Shown here: positions 27,362-35,686 of the stretch, in pieces | How positions within the stretch are numbered: the first letter of the stretch is position 1 | Layout of the letters: each line of letters starts with the position of its first letter | NCBI RefSeq assembly: GCF_000826545.1 | Contig: NZ_CDME01000012.1 | Coordinates: 1-64,000 of the forward strand | Direction of reading: 5' to 3' | Source of the DNA: Kibdelosporangium sp. MJ126-NF4 | Lineage (GTDB): Bacteria > Actinomycetota > Actinomycetes > Mycobacteriales > Pseudonocardiaceae | Length of the DNA: 64,000 bases | The notes under the pieces: generated by a model | Seen by the model: only the letters and a program-made list of their open reading frames with translations | The model's database searches: none | What the model was told of the DNA's origin: nothing | Translations under genes and position numbers: made by a program

Positions 27362-27377
27362 TATGTCACCTGTCATA
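27362..27377. promoter_or_regulatory. Candidate TetR operator in a divergent promoter
   Basis: TATGTCACCTGTCATA has ATG-x-CA and TG-x-CAT arms in inverted order. It lies between the divergent PF10118 and SRPBCC genes and may serve the TetR protein encoded at the end of the leftward operon. Confidence 0.45.
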
Positions 27378-27423
27378 GTCCATACAAACCACCAGCGAGT
27401 TAGGCCGTGACGGGAGACCCGAC

Positions 27424-27897
27424 ATGCACACACTGACGATCCGACGTCGGCTCAAGGCCCCCGCCGACTACCTGTTCGACTCCTTCGCCGACGCGACCAG
27501 GCTCGCCCGGCTGAAGGGCGTTCAACGGGTCGACGAACTCACACTGGGGCACCATGAGCGCTACGGCGTGGGCATGCAGCGACGGGTGCAGTTCGCTCGA
27601 GGCCTCTGGATGCAGGAGGAAGTGCTCGAGTACGACCGGCCGGACTCCTGGACCTACCGCATCATGGCGGCACGGGTCGGCGGCTTCCACCACGAAAGTG
27701 GGCGCCTGCTGTTCGACCCGCTGCCCTCAGGCACACAGGTGACCTGGACGACCACCTTCACCGTGCCGATTCCCCTTGTCGGCACGGTTGTCGAGCGACT
27801 GGCCGGTGCCGGTCTCAACCGGTGGTTCCAGCGCGTTCTGACGAACATGGACCAGCAGTACGTGGCCGACAGGGCGGCCAGGCACGAGCACGCGTAG
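27424..27897 (+). CDS. SRPBCC (START-like) family protein
   Basis: 157 residues with the helix-grip pattern: RRRLKAPADYLFDSFADATR at the start, a beta sheet in the middle and a long terminal helix (LAGAGLNRWFQRVLTNMDQQYVAD). These proteins hold lipid-like or aromatic ligands. It is divergent from the PF10118/reductase operon and likely shares its control. Confidence 0.75.
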   Translation: MHTLTIRRRLKAPADYLFDSFADATRLARLKGVQRVDELTLGHHERYGVGMQRRVQFARGLWMQEEVLEYDRPDSWTYRIMAARVGGFHHESGRLLFDPLPSGTQVTWTTTFTVPIPLVGTVVERLAGAGLNRWFQRVLTNMDQQYVADRAARHEHA

Positions 27898-27923
27898 AGG
27901 ACTGACGTAGCAAGGCTTTCCGG

Positions 27924-28832
27924 TCAGAACTCGGCAATCAGGTCAGCCAGCGCACGCCATTCACGCAGCGGCAGTTCGTCCGATATCGCCGTCAGTACCT
28001 GCAGACAGACGTGGTTCGCGCCCGCGTCGAGATGGTCACGGACGCGTTGGGCGATCGCGTCGAGGTCGCCGCCGACGATCACCGCGTCGAGCAGTTCACG
28101 GCTGCCGCCGTCGGCGAAGTCGTCCTCGGTGAAGCCGAGGCGGAGCAGGTTGGCGCGCTGGTGTGGCGCCTGCAGGTAGCCGCCCATCTGGGCGCGCTGG
28201 ACCTCCCGGACCCGTTCCTTGTCCGAGTCGAGCACCACGCCCTGCTCCACCGCCAGATAGGCGTTGGGGCCCATGCGTTTTCTGGCCATCTCGGTGTGCC
28301 GGACGGGCACGAAGTAGGTGTGCGCGCCCCACGTTCGTTCCGCCGCCAGGTCCAGCATCCTCGGCCCGAGCGCCGCGAGGATCCGGTGCGGCTGAACGGA
28401 TCGCTCGCCGATCAGCGGGACCTCGTCGAGGTTGTCGAGGTAGTCGCGGATGCCCTGCACAGGCTTGCCGTTGAAGGGGATCTGGTAGCCGCCCAGCTCC
28501 AGCGGCGGCCCCGGCACCCGGTGACCGCCGAGGCCGAGCACGAACCTGCCCGGGTACCGCTCGCCCAACGAGCGTTCCGCCGACGCCATCGCCATCGGGT
28601 GCCGCACGTACATGTTCGCGATCCCGCTCGCGAGCACCATGTGTTTCGTCGCGTCGAGCAGCAACGCGGCCTGGGAGATCGTGTCACGGCCGAACGCCTC
28701 GCCGTACCAGATCGCGCCGTAGCCCAGCTCGTCCAGCTCCGCCGCCGCGTCGCGGACTGCCGTCGCCGGGTGCCGGTCGAACGCCATTGTCCAGATTCCG
28801 AGCGTGCCCGGGTCTTTCCGCGTTTCAGCCAC
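27924..28832 (-). CDS. F420-dependent LLM-class oxidoreductase
   Basis: 302 residues, luciferase-like barrel. IWTMAFDRHPATAVRDAAAELDELGYGAIWYGE at the amino end, NMYVRHP, RFVLGLGGHRVPG and HVCLQVL near the end place it with the actinobacterial probable-F420 group (MSMEG_4141 type). It likely moves hydride between F420H2 and an unknown alcohol or ketone. GTG start after GGAGAA. A TetR gene is divergent, with paired inverted sites between them. Confidence 0.82.
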   Translation of the reverse strand: MAETRKDPGTLGIWTMAFDRHPATAVRDAAAELDELGYGAIWYGEAFGRDTISQAALLLDATKHMVLASGIANMYVRHPMAMASAERSLGERYPGRFVLGLGGHRVPGPPLELGGYQIPFNGKPVQGIRDYLDNLDEVPLIGERSVQPHRILAALGPRMLDLAAERTWGAHTYFVPVRHTEMARKRMGPNAYLAVEQGVVLDSDKERVREVQRAQMGGYLQAPHQRANLLRLGFTEDDFADGGSRELLDAVIVGGDLDAIAQRVRDHLDAGANHVCLQVLTAISDELPLREWRALADLIAEF

Positions 28833-28850
28833 TGGTTCTCCGATTAAAGT

Positions 28851-28892
28851 GAGGGTGCCTCCGGTTGACTGGGAGCATACGGAGGCACCCTC
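28851..28892. promoter_or_regulatory. Widely spaced perfect inverted repeat in divergent promoter
   Basis: GAGGGTGCCTCCG (28851-28863) and its exact complement CGGAGGCACCCTC (28880-28892) flank a 16-nt spacer that contains TTGACT (28865-28870). Each arm lies close to one of the two divergent starts, as expected for dual repression by the TetR protein. Confidence 0.7.
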
Positions 28893-28920
28893 CGCTTGGC
28901 AATGTGATTGGGTAGGACAG

Positions 28921-29457
28921 ATGCGAGCCGATGCACGCCGGAACTACGAACGACTGCTCACCGAGGCCGAGACCGCCTTCCGCAGCCGCGGCATCGACGC
29001 GTCGCTCGAGGACATCGCCCGCAACGCCGGTGTCGGCATCGGCACCCTCTACCGGCACTTCCCCAACCGGGACGCACTGCTGGAAGCCCTGCTGCACGAC
29101 CGTTTCGCCGCACTGGTCGAGCTCAGCGGCACACTGATGGACTCCGGCTCGCCGCGCGCCGCCCTGATCTCGTGGCTGCTGGAGTTCGCCCGATCCTCCA
29201 ACCGCTACGAGGGACTGCCCGCGTCCGTCGTGGCCACGCTGCGCAACGAGCAGTCCCAGCTCTACGCGTCCTGCCACGCCACCAAGGAGGCGGGCGGGCA
29301 ACTGCTCGCCCGCGCCCAGCAGGCCGGTGAGGTCAGGGCCGACCTCGTGAGCGACGAGATCCTGCTGCTCACCGCGTCCATCTCGTGGGCGAACGAGCAC
29401 AGCACCGGCAGCGTCGAGCGTTTCCTGACATTGCTGGTCGAGGGCATCGACCCGTGA
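28921..29457 (+). CDS. TetR/AcrR-family regulator of the LLM gene
   Basis: 178 residues. Helix-turn-helix at about 8-50 (AETAFRSRGIDASLEDIA, NAGVGIGTLYRHFPNRDAL). The carboxyl part is the common all-helical SBP-type domain. It is divergent from the F420-type oxidoreductase and probably binds the 28851-28892 repeat. Confidence 0.87.
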   Translation: MRADARRNYERLLTEAETAFRSRGIDASLEDIARNAGVGIGTLYRHFPNRDALLEALLHDRFAALVELSGTLMDSGSPRAALISWLLEFARSSNRYEGLPASVVATLRNEQSQLYASCHATKEAGGQLLARAQQAGEVRADLVSDEILLLTASISWANEHSTGSVERFLTLLVEGIDP

Positions 29458-29524
29458 ACTGTCGTACCCCGTCGCTACCGTGGGCAACGAGTTCTGTGTC
29501 CTCCAACAGAAAGAAGGCGATGAA

Positions 29525-30028
29525 GTGATCGGCGTCGAACTGCTCACCGACGCGTTCGGCCGGGTCAAGGAGGAGGTCCACGCGACGCTGGACAGCCTGA
29601 CTCCCGACGACCTGTCCCACCGCGTCACCGACAAGGCGAACTCGATCGCCTGGCTCATCTGGCACCTGACACGCGTCCAGGACGACCACATCGCCGACGT
29701 GGCGGGCACCGCGCAGGTGTGGACCGAGCAAAGGTGGGCCGACCGCTTCGGCCTCGCGCTCGACCCCACCGACACCGGGTACGGCCACAGCGCCGACCAG
29801 GTGGGAACAGTCCATGCCACAGCGGAACTGCTGGCCGGGTACTACGACGCGACCCACGAGCAGACCATCGCCTACATCGGGACGCTCACCGACGACGACT
29901 ACCCGCGGATCGTCGACTCGGCGTGGGACCCGCCGGTCACTTTGGCCGTCCGGCTGATCAGCGTGATCTCCGACGACATGGCACACGTCGGCCAGGCCGC
30001 CTTCGTCCGAGGACTACTCGGCCGATAG
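29525..30028 (+). CDS. DinB-family (DUF664-like) protein
   Basis: 167 residues forming a four-helix bundle: SIAWLIWHLTRVQDDHIADV carries one His set and ISDDMAHVGQAAFVRGLL another, giving the usual metal-binding triad of the DinB/YfiT fold. Relatives include mycothiol- or bacillithiol-dependent transferases. I use GTG 29525 with GAAGG upstream; an earlier in-frame GTG at 29480 is possible. Confidence 0.82.
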   Translation: MIGVELLTDAFGRVKEEVHATLDSLTPDDLSHRVTDKANSIAWLIWHLTRVQDDHIADVAGTAQVWTEQRWADRFGLALDPTDTGYGHSADQVGTVHATAELLAGYYDATHEQTIAYIGTLTDDDYPRIVDSAWDPPVTLAVRLISVISDDMAHVGQAAFVRGLLGR

Positions 30029-30096
30029 TCCTGTCCAGCCCAGCAGGGCAGATCTACTTGATCTCGAAAATCCGATCTCAACGACAAGGGCCGAAC

Positions 30097-30951
30097 ATGT
30101 CGACTACACGACCCCCTGCGATCATCACCGGCGGGACCGGCGGCATGGGGCTGGCAACGGCAAGGCTCATGGGTCACGACCACCGAATCGTGCTGGCAGA
30201 CCTCGACCGGACGCGCCTCGATGATGCTGTGCGCGAGCTGGCGGTGGCCGGAGTTGAAGCGATCGGCGTGGTGTGCGACATCACCGACAAGGCATCCGTC
30301 GAGCAACTGTTTCAGCGCGCGGAGTCTGAAGGAAGCCACGTTCGCGCAGTAGTTCACGCCGCTGGAATCAGTCCGCACATGGGTACGGCAGAACGCATTG
30401 CTCGCACAAACGCAACCGGCACCGTCAACATTGCGCGAGCATTCCTCGCGCGGGCTGCGGACGGTGGCGCACTTGTCAACGTGGCATCAACCGCCGGACA
30501 TAGCATTCCCAAGGTCCTCATCCCGCTCCGCGCTTTCCGCCTGGCCGAGCGACGACCCGACGACTTCGAGAAGGCGATCGTCAGTCGTGCGAGGTTCGCC
30601 GGCCGAAAGCTGAAGCCCGGACTGGCCTATGCGATCAGCAAGAACTTCGTCCACTGGTACAGCCGTTACCTTGCGGCCGAGTTCGGTGAGCGGGGAGCGC
30701 GGGTCGTTTCGGTCTCTCCGGGGAGCATCGATACTGCGATGGGGCGTCTGGAGGAGAACCACGGTGCCGGCGACCTGGTGAAGTCGGCAGCGATCAAGCG
30801 GTTCGGCAGGCCCGAGGAGGTCGCGGCTGTTCTCGCGTTCTGCGCAAGTGAAGCACCCGGCTATCTGACTGGGGTCGACATCTTGGTCGATGGGGGCACC
30901 AAGGCTGGGCAGGAGTTCGCAACGGCTAAGAAAAGCACCCTTGATCGCTGA
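30097..30951 (+). CDS. Short-chain dehydrogenase (hydroxysteroid-type)
   Basis: 284 residues. TGGTGGMG cofactor loop, VHAAG for NNAG, the catalytic set NVASTAG with a Tyr-x3-Lys as YAISK, and a long insertion (about 140-180) before the Tyr, seen in bacterial 3-alpha-hydroxysteroid dehydrogenase-like SDRs. The end TGVDILVDGG is standard. Third-position G/C bias seems weaker than in neighbours, a mild hint of recent arrival. Substrate unknown. Confidence 0.82.
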   Translation: MSTTRPPAIITGGTGGMGLATARLMGHDHRIVLADLDRTRLDDAVRELAVAGVEAIGVVCDITDKASVEQLFQRAESEGSHVRAVVHAAGISPHMGTAERIARTNATGTVNIARAFLARAADGGALVNVASTAGHSIPKVLIPLRAFRLAERRPDDFEKAIVSRARFAGRKLKPGLAYAISKNFVHWYSRYLAAEFGERGARVVSVSPGSIDTAMGRLEENHGAGDLVKSAAIKRFGRPEEVAAVLAFCASEAPGYLTGVDILVDGGTKAGQEFATAKKSTLDR

Positions 30952-31326
30952 GGTTGGATCACGAGGCGGAGCGCTCCCTGGGGATCGGTGGCCCAGGTGG
31001 GAGTCTCTCGTGACGCGGCGAGAGTGGTCGCGGCGATAGCGCCGAGTCCTGCTTGGCGTCGGTTTGGGAAGCCGTGGTGTCCGCGATCAGTGAATCTCGC
31101 AGCGCCAGCACAAACTCCTTGGCTGATCGGCCCACTTGTCCGGGGTCAGCAGGTAGGCGGCAGGGTCGGAGTGCCGGGCGAGTTTGACCGATGAGATCAG
31201 CAGAACCACGAAGCTCTGGTCATGGCCAGGTCATCCGATCGGTTTGATCTACGCCACATGACAGGTCGGGAAACGGGACACATGCGCAGCATCCTCGACA
31301 TCAGGGCGTGGCAACCGCTGACGCTG
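30952..31326. other. Gene-free stretch beside two broken genes
   Basis: About 375 bases in which every frame is short. Codon bias of a real gene is lacking on both strands. Together with the adjacent frameshifted genes it looks like a decaying region. Confidence 0.5.
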
Positions 31327-31577
31327 CTACCAGGACACGAACTCATCCAGACACGGCGACTGCGGCGAGAAAGTGCCCATCTCTTCGGGCAGCCACTGCT
31401 TGTACGAGCCGGGCCGGTAGCCGTCGCGGCTGAGTAGAGGCTGAACGTATGGTCGAGCGGATCTGTCGCGACGAGGATGTACCCGTCGTGGCGGATCCGC
31501 TTGTCGACGGCGGCGGCGACCATCGTCCCGAAATCGGCTATCGACTGGACACCCGGATCGACAGCCAGTTCCCGCAT
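31327..31577 (-). pseudogene. Frameshifted small hypothetical gene
   Basis: The frame from ATG 31577 reads MRELAVDPGVQSIADFGTM and on to HTFSLYS. Near 31432 the coding signal moves to another frame, which continues SRDGYRPGSYKQWLPEEMG and ends at a TAG at 31327. Joined, the product would be about 83 residues. One base lost or gained explains it. I do not recognise the family. Confidence 0.6.
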
Positions 31578-31669
31578 GATCCGATCGTATGACCGGTCAA
31601 TCCCTGGACGCAGGGATGGTTCCTCCCGCACCGGCCGGTGACACTCGGTCAGTGAGTGAAGGGGATTCG

Positions 31670-32295
31670 ATGGTGCGAGTCTTGCTGGCCGACAACGATC
31701 CGGTCATGCGGGCCGGGCTGGCGGTGGTCGTCACGCACGCGGGCATGGCCGTCACCGGTCAGGTCAACGGTGGATCGGAGCTGGCCCGGGCGGTCATGAC
31801 TGGTCAGCCGGATGTCGTGGTCGGTGATTTCGACCCGATCACCGGCGTCAGCCAGGTGGCCAGGGCCGTACCCGGCACCGCCATGCTGATGTTCACAGCC
31901 CGTGACGACAGCGAGTCGGTGCGGGACGCGATCAAGGCGGGAGTGCGCGGATATCTGCACAAAGTGCGGCCCCGTCGAGTGTGCTGCGGGCCATCCGGTC
32001 GGTGGCCGCGGGCGAAGTCGTGCTCGGACCGCACATCGCGGCCCGGTTGCGGTCCATGGCGGCGGGCACCGTGCAGGACCTGACGCGTGGCCTGACCGAG
32101 CGGCAACGGGAGATCCTCCGGCTGATCGGTGAGGGCTTCGGCAACAGTGCGATCGCGGCACGGCTGGGCATCGCCACGAAGACCGTCGGCAACCAGGTTC
32201 CCTCGATCCTGTCGAAACTGGGGATCCCGGACCGGGCGGCGGCGATCGTCTACGCGCATCGCCTGCGCCCCCATGGACACCTGATCGCCTGCTGA
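31670..32295 (+). pseudogene. Frameshifted LuxR/NarL-type response regulator
   Basis: The first part (ATG 31670) is a receiver domain: VRVLLADNDPVMRAGL, QPDVVVGDFDP, FTARDDSESVRDAI, GYLHKV. Near 31966-31978 the frame is lost. The next frame continues SSVLRAIRSVAAGEVVLGP and a LuxR helix-turn-helix, LTERQREILRLIGEGFGNS, ending at 32295. An intact gene would give about 208 residues. The loss of one base, real or a sequencing error, separates sensor and output halves. Confidence 0.75.
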
Positions 32296-32380
32296 CCACG
32301 GACCTCGTCGGCACGAGCACGGTCGACGACCGGCTCGTGCTGCTCGACTACCGGGTCACCGGTCTGATGTCCACATCGGA

Positions 32381-32992
32381 CTAGTCACACGCGGTCGCTG
32401 CGGCTGGGCGCAGGCCGTCGAGGATGAAGCCGAGGACACGCCGGGAGGCCTGGTCGTTGACGGTGATTGTCGCCTGGACCGCGGCGGACAGCAGCCTCAT
32501 GTCGCGAGCCTCGAAGTCCGCGCGCAACGCACCGGCCTGTTTGGCGCGTCGCACCAGCCTGTCCAGGTGCACGGCCATGGTCCGGTCGTTGTCCGCGATC
32601 AGTTGGGCCAGCCTGGTCGGCGGGGTTCCCCGCGACCAGCCCAGCGAGTGGGTGAAGCCGCCCGTGGTCAGCTCCCGCAGACCGCGGTCGGCCGCCAGGT
32701 CGCGGATGGACCTGTCGAAGAACCGCACGAAACCGGTCCAGGCGTCGTCAGCCTCGCTGGCCTCACGGGCGAGTTCCGCGGCCCGGCCGAGCGGCTCGCG
32801 GTAGACCTCGTAGATCAGCTCGTCCTTGTTGGCAAACCGCCGGTAGACCGTGCCGACGCCGACGCCCGCGTGCCCGGCCACGTCGGCCAGTGTGGCGTCC
32901 AACCCGCGACCGGCGAACACCTCCGCCGCCGCGTCGAGCACCCTGCGCAGATTGGTCTCGGCATCGCGTCGCATCCGATCGCTTGGCGGCAC
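32381..32992 (-). CDS. TetR/AcrR-family regulator
   Basis: 203 residues from GTG 32992 (an ATG six codons later is equally possible). Helix-turn-helix about 14-58 (VLDAAAEVFAGRGLDATLADV, GVGVGTVYRRFANKDELI). Carboxyl domain of the SBP type. It stands alone between the broken response regulator and the SMI1-like gene, so no target is suggested. Confidence 0.85.
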   Translation of the reverse strand: MPPSDRMRRDAETNLRRVLDAAAEVFAGRGLDATLADVAGHAGVGVGTVYRRFANKDELIYEVYREPLGRAAELAREASEADDAWTGFVRFFDRSIRDLAADRGLRELTTGGFTHSLGWSRGTPPTRLAQLIADNDRTMAVHLDRLVRRAKQAGALRADFEARDMRLLSAAVQATITVNDQASRRVLGFILDGLRPAAATACD

Positions 32993-33044
32993 CCGGCCAC
33001 CGTACCCGCATCGGTATCCCGCTGATCGGAACAACTACTCCGGT

Positions 33045-33866
33045 TCAGCGGACCAGGTCCCAGTCGAGGACGCCGCCCGCGACCACCATGGGTCGGTAGG
33101 ACCCGACCACGACACGGCTGGTCTCCAGCGAGGTCGCGGTCTGTTCGAGCAACTCGGTCAGGGTGGGCGGGTACTGGGTGAAGTACATGTCCGATTCCTC
33201 GTCGTGGTCCCCCAGTCTGCCGTTGTGGCCCGGCCGTTGGTCGAGCAGCAGATTCCCGCCGCCGCCGTCCCGCGCGAACGGCACGACCTGGCCGTGCCAC
33301 CATGAACCCACACTCTCGTTGTACCCGCTCCCGATCAGCACCTCGCACATCATCTTGGCTTCGGCGACGATGTCCTTGGCGGACATCGGCTGGTAGAACG
33401 GCGGCAACGTGAAACCTGGCTTCCTGCTGGTTCCCGCGCCGTCGTGCCGGAGCAGGAACGCGATCAGGTCGGCCGGGATGGGTACGCCGATGTCCCGCTG
33501 CGACTCGGCGATCTGATCAAGGGTGGCCGGTGGAGCCAAAGTCGCGGCGGTCGCGGGCGCATGGGCTGCCAGCCACTTCTCGATCCGTTCCCACGCCCGG
33601 TTCACCCGATCGGTCACCGGTCGGGGAACGGCCACCAAGTGTGTCGATCCTTTCCCGATCCGGCAGCCGGAATCGACCGTCAGCGTCGGACGCGGTGACG
33701 GCGGTGGCACTGTGGTGTCCCGCGTAGGAGTTGAGGTCGGTTTGGTCATCGTTGTCGGTCGAGGCCCCGCGCCGGGTTCGGTGTTGGCCACGAGCAACAC
33801 CGTGACCACGCCGACCACGACGACAGCAGCGACCACCGCGAGAACCTGCCCCCAATGAGGTTTCAC
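33045..33866 (-). CDS. Membrane-anchored SMI1/KNR4-like protein
   Basis: 273 residues. One span at about 8-28 (LAVVAAVVVVGVVTVLLVAN), a Thr/Pro-rich stalk (about 30-65), then an SMI1/KNR4-like domain with IEKWLAAHAP, IPADLIAFLLRHDG and GGNLLLDQRPGHNGRLGDHDEE. SMI1/KNR4 domains occur as immunity proteins of contact toxins and as general interaction modules; here the domain is probably outside the membrane. No toxin gene is next to it. GTG start at 33866. Confidence 0.75.
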   Translation of the reverse strand: MKPHWGQVLAVVAAVVVVGVVTVLLVANTEPGAGPRPTTMTKPTSTPTRDTTVPPPSPRPTLTVDSGCRIGKGSTHLVAVPRPVTDRVNRAWERIEKWLAAHAPATAATLAPPATLDQIAESQRDIGVPIPADLIAFLLRHDGAGTSRKPGFTLPPFYQPMSAKDIVAEAKMMCEVLIGSGYNESVGSWWHGQVVPFARDGGGGNLLLDQRPGHNGRLGDHDEESDMYFTQYPPTLTELLEQTATSLETSRVVVGSYRPMVVAGGVLDWDLVR

Positions 33867-33916
33867 GCCGACGCACTATGCCACGAAACCGCTGGCGCCG
33901 TGAGAGTGTGGTCGGC

Positions 33917-34951
33917 GTGGACGATTCGACCGTCGAAGGTGGACCGCTGGTCACGGCGAGCTCGGTGACCTTCAGGCTGCCCGACAACGGGCCTGTTCTC
34001 GCCGGGGTCGAGCTGCTGCCCGCGTTGTCCCTGCCAGGCGCGGCTTTGGCGTTCACGTATGGGGACGGCTGTTGGGCGTTGCCGATGAACCGGCCACCGG
34101 TCTGGCGGATGGAATACCGCCTTCGGTTGCGCCACCGTGACGGCCGCGTCGAGGAGATCTGCGACCCGGGCAACGATCTGCGCGCACTGGGCGCGTTCGG
34201 CGACAAGTCGGTGGTCGAGTTCCCGGACTACGCCGCCCCGCGCTGGCTGGACACGTCAGCCGGTGGTGAGCGCGCCGACCTGGATGTGCCGGGGATCAAG
34301 GCACAGCTGTGGTCACCCGGCGAGGGCCCGATGCCGTTGCTGCTCGCCAACGACGGCCCGGAGTACGACCGGCTGGCCGGTCTGACGCGGTTCGCCCGGT
34401 GGTTCGCCGAGCGGTACGGCATCCCGCACCGGGTCGCGTTGCTCCAGCCGGGTGATCGTGACGACGAGTACTCCGGCAATCCCGAGTACGTGCGGACGCT
34501 CGCGCGTGACCTGCTGCCTGTCATCCGAAACCTTGTCCCCGTCGAGAAACCCGTGGTCGGGATGGGTGCCAGCCTCGGCGGCCTCGCCATGCTGCACGCG
34601 CACCGCCGCCGACCGAGCCTGTTCGGCGGGTTGTTCCTGCAGTCGGGGTCGTTCTTCGACCGACGGTTGGATCCGCAGGAGTCGGGGTACAGCCGGTTCG
34701 GACGGATCACCAGGTTCGTCGGCGGAATCGTGCGGGGCACGGGCAGGGCCACGCCGATCCCGGTGACGATCACGTGCGGCCTGGCCGAGGAGAACCTGGC
34801 GAACAACCGCCAGCTGGCCGCGGCTCTGGTGGCACGGGGTTATCCGACAGGACTGGTGGAGGTGCCGGACGCACACAACTATGTGGGGTGGCGGGACGCG
34901 TTCGACCCCGCGCTGGCCGACCTGCTGCGCACGGTGTGGGAGGGATCTTGA
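33917..34951 (+). CDS. Enterochelin-esterase-like (esterase D/Fes) hydrolase 1
   Basis: 344 residues. An amino beta domain (about 1-110), then an alpha/beta hydrolase with VGMGASLGGLAMLHAHRRRP (Ser in GASLG, about 218-222) and a terminal His in DAHNYVGWRDAF, as in Fes/IroE-type esterases. No signal peptide. The GTG at 33917 has GAGAG nine bases before it; an ATG at 33878 in frame is possible. It is the first gene of a four-gene operon; the next gene starts inside its stop codon. Confidence 0.8.
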   Translation: MDDSTVEGGPLVTASSVTFRLPDNGPVLAGVELLPALSLPGAALAFTYGDGCWALPMNRPPVWRMEYRLRLRHRDGRVEEICDPGNDLRALGAFGDKSVVEFPDYAAPRWLDTSAGGERADLDVPGIKAQLWSPGEGPMPLLLANDGPEYDRLAGLTRFARWFAERYGIPHRVALLQPGDRDDEYSGNPEYVRTLARDLLPVIRNLVPVEKPVVGMGASLGGLAMLHAHRRRPSLFGGLFLQSGSFFDRRLDPQESGYSRFGRITRFVGGIVRGTGRATPIPVTITCGLAEENLANNRQLAAALVARGYPTGLVEVPDAHNYVGWRDAFDPALADLLRTVWEGS

Positions 34952-35673
34952 GGCGTGACCAGGTGGAGCTGGCCGGCGGCACGGTGATCGCCTACGGCCA
35001 CTACGGCAGGCCTTTCCTCGTGTTCCCGTCCGAGCAGGGCCGCGCGTGGGACTGGGAGAGCAACGGGATGATCGACGCGGTCCGGCCGCTGCTCGACGAC
35101 GGCCGCGTCAAGCTCTACTGCGTCGACTCCCACGACGGCGCGTCCTGGTCCAACCGGTCGATCCCGCTTGACGAGCGCGCGAGGCACCATGGCACGTACG
35201 AGGCGTGGGTCCTTGATCACGTGCTGCCGATGATCCACGCTGACTGCGGTACACCGCAGGAGGTGGGGACGATGGGGTGTTCGCTCGGCGCGTTCCACTC
35301 GTTGCTGTTCGCCTTGCGCCGCGCCGACCTCTTCCCGCTCGCACTGGGCCTGTCCGGCAACTACGACGCGTCATCGTGGCACGGCTGGGGTGAGCGCGGT
35401 GCGGCGACGTACTTCGCCAACCCGGTCGACTTCGTGCCGAACCTCGGCGGCGACCACCTCGACTGGCTGCGGTCCCGGCTGTCGGTACTGCTGGTCGTCG
35501 GCCAGGGACAGTGGGAGGACAGCACCGGCTCGCTGCCGTCCACCCGACACATGGCCGGTCTGCTGCAGGACAAGGGCCTGCGCTGCGAACTCGACGTCTG
35601 GGGGCACGACGTGCCGCACGACTGGCCGTCATGGCGTGCCCAGCTCGCCCATCACCTGCCCAGGTTCTGCTGA
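34948..35673 (+). CDS. Esterase-family alpha/beta hydrolase 2
   Basis: 241 residues. GYGHYGRPFLVFPSEQG-type opening, DSHDGASW, the nucleophile in GTMGCSLGAFHSLL and a final His in WGHDVPHDW. The TTG at 34948 overlaps the previous stop as TTGA and follows GGGAGGG at ideal distance, so TTG is the likely start; a GTG five codons later is an alternative. It belongs to the esterase-D-like group that accompanies ATP-grasp/GCS2 pairs in actinobacteria. Confidence 0.82.
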   Translation: MRRDQVELAGGTVIAYGHYGRPFLVFPSEQGRAWDWESNGMIDAVRPLLDDGRVKLYCVDSHDGASWSNRSIPLDERARHHGTYEAWVLDHVLPMIHADCGTPQEVGTMGCSLGAFHSLLFALRRADLFPLALGLSGNYDASSWHGWGERGAATYFANPVDFVPNLGGDHLDWLRSRLSVLLVVGQGQWEDSTGSLPSTRHMAGLLQDKGLRCELDVWGHDVPHDWPSWRAQLAHHLPRFC

Positions 35674-35686
35674 AACGGAGGCGCGC

